From Dendrophyllia cribrosa (lineage: Eukaryota; Cnidaria; Anthozoa; Scleractinia; Dendrophylliidae): DNA of 64,000 nucleotides. The position numbers and the translations under genes were made by a program. The notes under the pieces are model-generated. The model had not been told where the DNA came from. It saw only the letters and a program-made list of their open reading frames with translations, and made no database searches. Positions 28,011-40,000 of this stretch are shown one piece after another. Location: NCBI GenBank assembly GCA_024195265.1, contig JAJLRJ010000001.1, positions 59,362,289-59,426,288 of the forward strand. The letters run 5' to 3'. Numbering within the stretch: position 1 is the stretch's first letter; the number at the start of each line of letters is the position of its first letter.

Positions 28011-31000
28011 TTATATAGGTAGATGGCTCTATAAGCTGGGGGGCTTGTAACCAGTATTATTTTAACAGTATGCCAGGAAGTCAGAATGTTTGTCATGTTA
28101 AACAGTTGACTAACTATAACATATTGTGTTAATTGATTCATTATTTCAGTCCATTCATGAGTCCTTTCTTCGGACTGTTCCTCCATATTCAGATCAAGTC
28201 AATGTGTGGCTGGGCTTGTTGAAAACATTCACCTGGGACAAGGTTATTCTACTGACCAGTAATGATCAGGATAGTCGCATGATTGCCACTAAATTCACAG
28301 GTCTGGCTGAGAAAAACAACATCAAGGTAAATGCAGACTGCACAACTTTACTTAGCATAGTGGCCAGTCTGTCAATTCAAGTTCATCTTGTTTACGTTTT
28401 GGTCCATGTTTGTGTTTCTTTAATCATTTAAAGGGCTTGCTGCAAAAAGGCATATCTTATTTTTGACAATTTTTTTTTCCAGAAATATCTTACTAATTCT
28501 TTGAATATGGACTTGTTTTTAATAACATGGAAAATATTGTCCCATCATTTTTTCTTGCATCAATTGATAAATGGCTATTTTTGAGGAATTTGTACATAGC
28601 AATGGTTACTGCTTTTCCAAACAACCAGTGCCCAAAGAATAAAAAGTTTCTTTTGTTTGAAGGCAAACAAAAGAAATCGACCAATTAACATTGCTCTTTT
28701 CTTTTGGCCAACTGAGTGAACTGTTACGTTGTAAGTAGATTTATTATTTGACTGTGCATCATTTTACCTTAAAATGAAAAGAGAACATGCAAAATATCCA
28801 AGTATTACACAGTAAATTGTCGTAATACACCCTGGCATCCCAGTTTGAAGACAGAAGCTATAATGAAAGGAATTTCAGTCAATGGTTATCAATGGTTTAA
28901 CAAATAATATGTGTGGACATTTTACTCTCCGACATTTGCTTGCATTTTTTCTTGCCCCTGCAGGGCTGAAAAAAATATGATGTAACTTGAAAATATCAGC
29001 GCATATTATCAGTTGAACCATTGAATAAGATGTATGTATTTACTTTTATGTAAATTTTGGGGAATTTTGAGTTAGAATCATAATGATATTTTTGGGAGTT
29101 GCTCTGAATGCAAAATGTCAAACATCAATTAACAGGAGATATAAGCATCCAACATGATACATGTATATCATTTTTTAAATTTATTTTGCAGATAGAGAAA
29201 ACTGTCATGTTCCAGACAGGGTGTCTCAATGTCACATCTCAGCTATTAAAGCTGACAAAATACCAGTCAAGAGTTATTTTGTTTAGTGCTAGGTTTGTGC
29301 TGTCTGTACTTTGCTAATAGAGCATGTTAGTTATAAAATTCAGTTGGTGTATAAAGTATGCTCAGATTAACCACATATTAGCCCAGGGGCGTAGCTACCT
29401 GTACGCACGTACGCACGTGCGTACCTGAAAAAGTCGAAAAAAGAGAACGATTTGGGACTTGAGGGTGGGGGGGGGGGGGGGGGGTGGTTGGTAGGGGGGA
29501 GTGTTTAAAAATTGATTGTGTGTACCTCTAAAAGATTTCTGGCTATGCCCCTGTAGCCATCTTATATTAATTTATGTAAGCATAGTGGTGATCTCACACA
29601 ATATTTTAAATGTAGATTCAATCTACTGGTACAATATTGTAATTAAGCATGCATGCCATTTTCTATTTTTTTCCATATTAATTTCTTTCTATAGTAACTA
29701 CATGTATTTGGCGACTGGCTCTTTAGAATTAGCTGCTGCAAGGTTATAAATCATCTTTGAATCAGGTCGCCAGTGCCAACATTTTAGTTGCCATGGTACC
29801 TAAAATGGTATTAACTTGGAGAGTTCACATTTAGCAAGAAAGGAAGCTGTCATCTAGCCCAACCAAAACTCAGATACAGTTAACGTTATTACATGTATAT
29901 CTTGTGGTTTAAATTTTTCTTTGTTTTGTAAATTTTCAAATTTTCAAACAAATTTTTTTATTTCCGAGACAAAGGAAAACAAAAATCAGACTGGTTATTA
30001 AAAAAAAAATTAAAACCAAAGAAAAATTTGAACCACAACATGTCTACCATGCTGTAATGACATATGTGCTTAATTTTGTCAGAAAATTCTGAAAATGTTT
30101 GGGTAAAAAGGACTGCACCATGCAGGTTCTTTCAGAAGGGTTCTTGACCCAGAAGGGGGGGGGGGGGGGGGGGGACCAATATAAAATTGACAGGGGTGCT
30201 GGTTGTACCTTTTAGGGGTCAAAGTTTTTAGATTAGTACTGCTTAGGTTGCTAAAATCTAAAATGACCACCGTTAGAATAACTATTGCGGTACCTTTTAG
30301 GGCATTGAGTGGAAAAATTATCATGACAGGAACTATTAAAGTTTGTTAGTCAACACGGCTGAGTTGTTCAAAGGATGATTACTGCTAATCCAGGGTTAAT
30401 TACCATGACAACTCATGTATTCTGTTGAAAGTTAATCCAGGATTAGTGCTAATTAGGTTTTGAACAACTCAGCCCCGGTTTTTATGTAATATATCTAACA
30501 TGATCGAGACACATTGTTTCATGAGATTTCCAAACAACGCAAAGTGGGTTGAAAAACGAGGCACAGCCGAGTTTTTTTTAACCCACTTCAAGGTGTTTGG
30601 AAATCTGATGAAATACTGTGTCTCATGTTTGATATTACCTCTCAAACAAAATCACTGATGATTTTAGAAGGAGAAATTAAGGATGAAAAAATGAGGAGTG
30701 TTCCAACTGAACTGATTTCCAAACACTTATTAAACATTAATTTCCTTTGTATTGTAGTCATGAATTATTAATGAGTTTGAGAATGTTGTCTCATTCATGA
30801 CTCATCAACAAAAGAGTGTATATTCAGTTTGAAAAAAAAAGGAATAGTCTCTATCACTATTAAAATGGTCAGTGTCTGAGTTCGTGTAGTTTTTTAGAAT
30901 GGTATCCATCCAGGGGGGGGGGGGGGGGGGGGGGGAGGGGAGGGGAGGGGGGGTATGGTAGTAATACTCTCAGTCGCTTCATGCTGCGGAAACCCTGAGT

Positions 31001-34000
31001 GACTTATATGTAGGCATGTGAAGGCTTACCATTTTGTTTTTTTTGTTCTGGTAGTGAGGAAGATGCAATGGTTGTTTATCAGAATGCTTCATATCTTAAG
31101 ATGACTGGGGAGGGTTATGTTTGGTTGGTGACACAACAAACATTCTCAAGAGCTGCTCTAAATAATTTACCACAAGGTGACATGTCATTCAGATGCAGAT
31201 ACATGTAACTGTGAACACTAGAGAGTAATAACCCCTAAACTCCCAAGAGTGCCAATATCAAAATTGGAAGAATATCCAAAATTTCATTTTGTAAAATATT
31301 GAAAAACAAATGGTACCATGCAAAAGTACTGCCGAAGAGGTTTCATTTGAATGGTTACACTATAGAATTTCATGGGCACTTTCTCCAATCAGTGTAGCTT
31401 CAGGGATGGTAAGGTTGAAGGTTCTGTAGCCATTAAGAATCGACCGAATGGCCCAGGTTGGCTCTTCTACAGCATACATTGTAGCTATATCACCAGAAAA
31501 CTTATTTGATGTGCCATCTCAGTTTTAAACATAATTTGTAGGATGGTTTGTAAAAATTTTAAATTTTGAATAACAGGTGTGGTTGGGATGCAGTTAGTTC
31601 ATGGGTATGATGAATCTGCGCAGATACAGGATGCTGTAAAACTTGTTGCAACAGCCCTTGACACATTGGTGACTGATGGAAAGAACTTAACTACTCCCCC
31701 TGCCAGCTGCCGTGAAACTACTCAATGGGACAGTGGACAGACTTTGTTCAAGTAGGTGTCTAATAGTACTGATGTCATAACCAGAAATTATTATATTTAA
31801 TAATAAATACTTATGTTATTGTACAGTGAAACCTGTATTAAGCGGACACCCTCTATTTAGCAGACAACAGCTTTTGGGTCCCCAAATTTTCTTCCCATAT
31901 TTACTGTAAAACAAACCTGCATTCATCAGTAGACCCCTCTATTAAGTGGACACTCTCTATTAAGCGGACATTAGCTGCTTGGGTCCCTAAAGTTTCTTCC
32001 CAGGCCTGTTTACTGTAAAAAGAACCCGTATTCAACAGACCCCTCTATGAAGTGGACACTAGCAAGGGTCTCGAGGGTGTCAGCTTAATACAGGTTTCGC
32101 TACATATTCTTTTTGTAGAATAAATTATAAAAGGACAGCAGTGCTTGTTTTACCTTTTCATTGTCAAAATGTGTAGATTGGTACTGCTTAGGGTGCTAAA
32201 ATCTAGGTTAGAATTATTGTGGTACCTTTTAGAATATTAGCCGAAAAAAAATATAACATAATATGACATGTGCTGTTTTAGAATTGACACATGTACCTCT
32301 TAGAGGTAAAAATCCATTTGAGCCATGCCCATCAAACAAGAGTTTGGTACATTAGCTTTTAGGGTGTTTTTAAAAAATTTCTGAATAGAACCCCTGTCTT
32401 TTTTATATGGGAGTCCCCCCATGCTTGGAACAAGGTCCAATAAAATTTATTGTTCTGAAAACAAGCACTTGGGATTAGCTATCAATGGCATTGTTGATTC
32501 AGCGGACACCCTCTATTTAGCAGACAACAGCTTTTGGGTCCCCAAATTTTCTTCCCATATTTACTGTAAAATGAACCTGTATTCATCAGTGGACCCCTCT
32601 ATTAAGTGGACACTCTCTATTAAGCGGACATTAGCTGCTTGGGTCCCTAAAGTTTCTTCCCAGGCCTGTTTACTGTAAAAAGAACCCGTATTCAACGGAC
32701 CCCTCTATGAAGTGGACACTAGCAAGGGTCTCGAGGGTGTCAGCTTAATACAGGTTTCGCTACATATTCTTTTTGTAGAATAAATTATAAAAGGACAGCA
32801 GTGCTTGTTTTACCTTTTCATTGTCAAAATGTGTAGATTGGTACTGCTTAGGGTGCTAAAATCTAGGTTAGAATTATTGTGGTACCTTTTAGAATATTAG
32901 CCGAAAAAAAATATAACATAATATGACATGTGCTGTTTTAGAATTGACACATGTACCTCTTAGAGGTAAAAATCCATTTGAGCCATGCCCATCAAACAAG
33001 AGTTTGGTACATTAGCTTTTAGGGTGTTTTTAAAAAATTTCTGAATAGAACCCCTGTCTTTTTTATATGGGAGTCCCCCCATGCTTGGAACAAGGTCCAA
33101 TAAAATTTATTGTTCTGAAAACAAGCACTTGGGATTAGCTATCAATGGCATTGTTGATTCAGCGGACACCCTCTATTTAGCAGACAACAGCTTTTGGGTC
33201 CCCAAATTTTCTTCCCATATTTACTGTAAAACGAACCTGTATTCATCAGTGGACCCCTCTATTAAGTGGACACTCTCTATTAAGCGGACATTAGCTGCTT
33301 GGGTCCCTAAAGTTTCTTCCCAGGCCTGTTTACTGTAAAAAGAACCCGTATTCAACGGACCCCTCTATGAAGTGGACACTAGCAAGGGTCTCGAGGGTGT
33401 CAGCTTAATACAGGTTTCGCTACATATTCTTTTTGTAGAATAAATTATAAAAGGACAGCAGTGCTTGTTTTACCTTTTCATTGTCAAAATGTGTAGATTG
33501 GTACTGCTTAGGGTGCTAAAATCTAGGTTAGAATTATTGTGGTACCTTTTAGAATATTAGCCGAAAAAAAATATAACATAATATGACATGTGCTGTTTTA
33601 GAATTGACACATGTACCTCTTAGAGGTAAAAATCCATTTGAGCCATGCCCATCAAACAAGAGTTTGGTACATTAGCTTTTAGGGTGTTTTTAAAAAATTT
33701 CTGAATAGAACCCCTGTCTTTTTTATATGGGAGTCCCCCCATGCTTGGAACAAGGTCCAATAAAATTTATTGTTCTGAAAACAAGCACTTGGGATTAGCT
33801 ATCAATGGCATTGTTGATTCAGTTTAATTTATTCGCCACCATAATAATTTTAAGTTAGAAATATGACTGCACTGGAGATGTTTGTGGCTGTATGTTATCT
33901 TCCAGGAGATGTATTAAGTGTTTGGTTTGTGTTTGTGTTTGTAGTGAACTTGTGAACACCACCCTCACCAACGGCAAAACAGGAAATATGATGCTGAACA

Positions 34001-37000
34001 GGAGGGGTGATCGTATCTACACAGTTTATCAGATTGTTAATCTAAAGAATTCTACAGATGCACAGCTGACAACTGTCGGAGACTATCGTGATGGAAAGGT
34101 GTCAATCAATGATACGATTATTTGGCCAGGAGGCCAAGACATACCACCAGAAGGAATCTTTGTTTCTACTCATTTAAAGGCAAGATACTTATCAGTGGCA
34201 TAAATAAACAAGCAGTGTTGTTATGTACATGTATGCTAATCCATCATAAGGTTACAAAATAAAATACCCTAGTGACCCCCTTTCCCCAACATTATGTTTG
34301 CAGGTACTAATTTATGGATAGTGACCATGTGGTGCAAAGTTTCTTTTCAAAGTTCTAGGACCCGCAAAGCCCAAACCTTAGAAGTTAGGAGCCCAGACTG
34401 TGACATGTTAGATGCCCTACCCAAAAATTAGGTACATGTACCCAGATCAGTTCCTTGGGTGCATCAGGCTACTGGGCTCCTGTTAGGCAACATCCTTGGA
34501 TGAAATAGATTAGGCTTGTGACTAGGGTTAGTGTCACTTTAAAAAGCCAAAATAATATATCAGTGAAAACCCAATAATAAGGGTCCAGTTTTGTTTAAAA
34601 TTATTCTACTTGTGCTCTAAGAGTAGGAATAAGTGTCTTGGGCTGCAGATGGCCAGGATAGAAATGGATTGCATTTTGAAAAAATTGGGCTAATTTTTTT
34701 TAAGTTAATTGCTTCAGTCTTGGAAAAGACTGTGTTCTGTAAGCACTTTGTGTACGACAAAGGTACTTAGTTTTAATTTGGGGCAGTTTTGACCCAAAAA
34801 CCTTAAAATCACCATGGCATAGCTCCTTTAAACTACATACCTTTAGATCGATGCAGCTAATAATTCAAACATGTTACTTCCACATACTATCAGTACATCA
34901 CATCCGCCAAGCTTTTCCCTTATCCCAATGCATGCGATTAATACAATGGATAACCCCCTCCCCCTCCTGCCCAAAAAAGGTGATTGAATTCTGTGCCTTG
35001 TTACAGGTTGTGACCTTGGTGGGTGAACCATTTGTGTTTATCAAGTCTATGCCCAATAGCGGCAAGTGTGAAGACCTTGATATTGCTGATAAAAAACGCA
35101 AGCACATCAAATGCACTGGAAAGGTGTATGGGGAACATGCTAAACAAGTGTCTGCTGACTCAAATGAACACTGCTGTTATGGTATGTTCTTGAAATCCAC
35201 TTTCAGTTAAAGCATTTAATAGATCAAACACGAGGAAGAGTTTATCATCAGGATTTCCAAACACCGAAAAGTGGGTGGAAAAATGAGGCACAGCCAAGTT
35301 TTTTTTTAACCGACTTTGACATGTTTGGATACCTGACGAAACACCCTTTTGAGTGTTTGATATAGCTTCTCAAACTGATTATTAAATACAAAGAAACCGA
35401 AGGAATGAAATCGCCAAAATCTATACTAATGAAGATCAGGTATCCAAACTACCGTCAGCCTTATGATTTTCCTTTTTCAAACTTGATGAATTATTAATAA
35501 GTTTGAGTAAATGACCTACCTCCCTACAAAAGGGATCATTTTAGCCAAGTCAGTATTTGAAACCAGTTGCCTAATCCTTTTACTTTCAAGAGTACCAAAA
35601 ATCAGAATTCAAGAAAAATTCCAAATTTTAATATTTTGTGAAATACTGTATTGAAAAACAAATGGTACCATGCAAAAGTACTGCCGAAGAGGTTTCATTT
35701 GAATGGTCACACCATAGGATTTTGTCAACAGACTCAAAAGTTAGAACAAATGGTACCATGCAAAAGCACTGCTAAAGAGGTTTTATTTAAATGGTCACAC
35801 CGTAGGATTTCGTCAACAGACTCAAAAGTTAGAACAAATGGTACCATGCAAAAGTACTGCTGAAGAGGTTTCATTTGAATGGTCACACCATAGGATTTCG
35901 TCAACAGACTCAAAAGTTCGAACTACACAACAAGTCTCCATAATTGACTCCGGGAGTGAAAGGGATAATGCATGGTTACAATTTTACTGATATAATTTAC
36001 CTGACACGTACCCACCTCTTGTCTACATAAGGCCAGAATATATAATCTAGTGAAAGCTTACCTCAGCTTCAATAGTGAAGAAATCCAGGCAGAAGCAAGA
36101 AAAGAAAACAAAAGTTAAATAATTAATGTTATGAAACAAATGACATCAAACAATAACTGACGTTTTATTATGAGCTTGTGACATGAGCATGTTCTCATGA
36201 TCTAGTCTCCTTTCCTTGCATTATCAATTGGATGTAGGGTTCATACAGAATCTGCAATCTGCAAGCTAGTTTTCTAGACCTACGAAACGTATAGAAATTA
36301 GGTTCAGTCTTCAAAAACCATTTTTGAAGTACATGTGCTAATTTTGCAGAATTTCAAATGGTTTTTTTTTTTTTTGCATCCTTTACATCACTTTGTCACT
36401 CTTTATCTTCAGGATTCTGTATGGATCTGTTGAATCGTCTGGCCGAGAAAGTAAATTTCTCATATGAAGTTCATTTGTCCGAGGATGGGAGTTATGGTTC
36501 TCTCAGGAGGGTGAGGTTACAGTACCTTCAAAACTCACAATATTGTAATCTTAAATTTCTAGAAAATAGAGTTATCTTCTTTTTTAAAACCATTGTGTTA
36601 TATATTTTGTTTATTCTGTATTTTGACAGGTCAATGGCACTGATATGAAACGATGGAATGGTATGGTAGGGGAAATAATTGACGGCAAATCCGACCTCAT
36701 TGTCGCTGCTCTTACAATAAATAATGAGAGAGCTGAGTGGATTGAATTCTCCAAACCTTTCAAGTACCAAGGACTCACTATACTTGTCAAAAAGGTAATG
36801 AAACAATCTTTTTTACTTTACTTCTGTCAGGCTTTGGATCTTAAGACACTGTCCCGGCTGATATATCGTGTTTTCAATGATTATCAGGCCAGGAGCTTGC
36901 TTTAAGCTTGCTTTATTTCCATGAAACAGGAAGAAAATGGCCAAAAGAAATATTTACTAATTAAAAGAGACGAAATAAGGGCTATAAAAGTCAAATTCCT

Positions 37001-40000
37001 CAAGAATGGCAAGTTTGATTTCTTGACCGTCTGTCACGAAATCAATTTGATGAACTGTAATCCACTTCCATCCTTCCAATCCCACACTTTATCTTCAAAT
37101 GACTACTTCTATAGAGAAAAACGTTTGAACGTTTGAACGTGTAAACGTGTGAACTTTTAAACGTGTGAACGTGTTAACGTTTGGACGCGTGAACGTGTAA
37201 ACGTGTGAACGTGTGAACGTTTGAACGTGTGAACGTATGAACGTTTGGACGCGTGAACGTGTAAACGTTTGAAAGTGTGAACGTGTGAACGTTTGAACGT
37301 GTGAACGTGTTAACGTTTGGACGCGTGAACGTGTAAACGTGTGAGCGTTTGAACGTGTGAACGTGTTTCACAACGTTTCACAAGGTCCTCTCCCTTCGAG
37401 AAGGGACAACGATGAGCACAAGGTTGAGGTGTGTGGAATTTTGTCGCGTGAAAATACGACATTGACAACTTTTTGCAGTTTTCCAACACGAGCTAATTAC
37501 CAATTTTAGTTTGTCATGACTTTAGTCAGTCTATCACACAGCCAAATACCCCTGTTGCCTATCAAACTCGTGTCTGTTTATCTACCCCTTCCCCTATATG
37601 TCTGTCCGTCTGCTCATCTGTCCAGCAGGCCAGTACTTATAGCCCTTTCAAATTCTCAGAGTCAATAATGGAGACTTGTAATGTAGTTTTAACTTTTGAG
37701 TCTGTCGACAAAATCCTACAAATAAAAACCTCTTCGGCAGTAGTTTTGCATGGTACCATTTGTTTTTCAACATTTTGCAAAATGAAAAGAGCTTTTTCGC
37801 AAACTTTCTAGAGTAGCACTAAAGAAATTCAATAACTTTATTAAGTTGTTACATTTTCTTCTTTAAAGGATCAAAGCAGAAACCGGCTGGATTCTTTTCT
37901 CCGGCCTTTCCAGATCAACTTATGGCTGCTGGTTTTACTCTCAGTCCACATAGTGGCAGTGATACTGTACCTGTTGGACCGGTTTAGCCCGTTTGGCCGG
38001 TTTAAACTAGCTCGGAAAGAGAAAGAAGAGACAGCCCTTAATTTGTCCAGTGCCATGTGGTTTTCATGGGGAGTACTGCTGAACAGTGGGATTGGAGAAG
38101 GTTGGTTCACGTGACCAGTTTAATGAACGTCAGACGTTAAAAAAAGTTAAGCATATACTTTGAATTTTTCAGGTCACTTTCGTGACAGTTTAACCGAAGT
38201 TATCCGCCAAACATGAAGAAAAATTGTTTATCCTTAATAAATATAGTTTTTCTTTGTTTAATGTTTCATAAATGGATTTTGCGAAATCAATTCGCGAGCG
38301 GTCCATCTTAGCGGTCCGTATGCAAAAATTCGGACCGCTCAGGGAACCAATCAGGATGCTCCTTTTCATCACGGACCAGTTCAGCCATATAATAAACTAC
38401 GATACTACTTTAACCTTTTGCAATTAGAATTTGACCAACTTGAAAAATATTTTCGCCAATTAGTCTAACATAGGGTATAGAGTTTTGCCATTTTAGGCTA
38501 ATAAAAGAAAACGATTTTAGGAGCGAGGCCTGCATGAGATACGACAAATCGCATCTTAGTCAAAAAGAAGAAAAGAAGGTAAGGGTTTCGCGTTCTAGGC
38601 AGCTTACTTCCCTTAAATCCCGGTGCCTAACGTGATTAAAACCGGGGATTTCTGGGGAACAAATACATAAGCAGTTGAATTGGGAGGAGAAATCAACGCA
38701 AGTAAGGAAATGAGTGAAAATGTGGTCCAGCCAAAAATCGAACCTGGGTCTCCAGATTACCGGTCAGATACCGTAACCATTTGAGCCTTTTATTTATTTG
38801 TTTGACTACTGCGGACTGTTCAAGGCAACGTATCTTTGTCAATACGATTTTTTGGTTCTTTATTTCAGGCACTCCTCGTAGTTTCAGCGCCCGTGTGCTC
38901 GGTATGGTCTGGGCTGGGTTCGCTATGATTATTGTGGCCAGCTATACTGCTAACTTGGCCGCTTTCCTCGTCCTTGATCGGCCTAAAGCTGTGGTCAGTG
39001 GTATCGATGACCCAAGTGTGAGTACTCGTGCTTGAATCACATTTTTTTAAGTGACTTCTTTTTTCAGTTGCATTTTTAAAGGGGACAGTGTTTTCTAATA
39101 TGACCAGGGGCTTGCTTTTACTTTGCTGTATTATCTTCCACAGTAATGGCAATTTTGATGTCATAAAATCAAATTTGATGAACTGTAATTCACTTTTATC
39201 TTTGCAAACTTGCGCTCCATCTCCAAACTACTGCTTCTGTTTTGCTTTATGGAATCTTTTTATCCAATTTAGTTGTATATTATATTTTGGTGGCCTTTTT
39301 TTTTCACGATTTAACATGGAAATAAGGTAAGCGAAATTTCCCTACAATTGCACGAAAGGGTGGCGTAAATGTTTTCAGCCGAAGCCCAAGGGAAAAAAAA
39401 CATCTGTTAAAAATACTGTGGGTGAATGTTTGTTTAAAGAATCTGACCCACCCAGTTTGCATTGCGCGCCTACGTTGGTTCATCCGCCATTTTCAGGGCC
39501 CCCGACAATCCATACTGTATTGTAGATGAGAAATTCACTCGTGCAAGAGGTGATATGCTTCCCAAATATGGAATAGAGCCGTATCGTTACAATAAGAGAA
39601 GCGCGCAATGCAAACTGGGTGGGTCAGACTCTTTTCTTTAAAGTGATCTTCGCAGTTTAGCAAGTTGTTTTATTGTTGTGAAGAAAGCAGATCAAGATGT
39701 CTGGGGCTTATGATCGTTTTTCCTTTGTGTTAAGCTCCGTAATCCTTCCAAGGAATTTAAGTACGCTACTGTAGCTAACAGCAGCGTAGACGCGTATTTC
39801 CGCCGGCAAGTCGAACTGTCTTCCATGTACACTTTCATGGAAAAATACAACGTGAAGACCGCTAAAGAAGCTATACAGAAAGTGAAGAACGGGTAAGTTA
39901 AACATAGTGTTGTATAATTTGTTCTTTAGATGAAGGATTTTAAAGTATGACTTCTATTCTTGTGACAGTGGTTCATATTGCTGTATTGCCTTATTGGGTT

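Noticed and set aside
32421..33338. Two identical 85-codon frames in GluN1 intron 5
   Set aside because: They are the same stretch of the 660-bp tandem repeat and have no splice or protein features.
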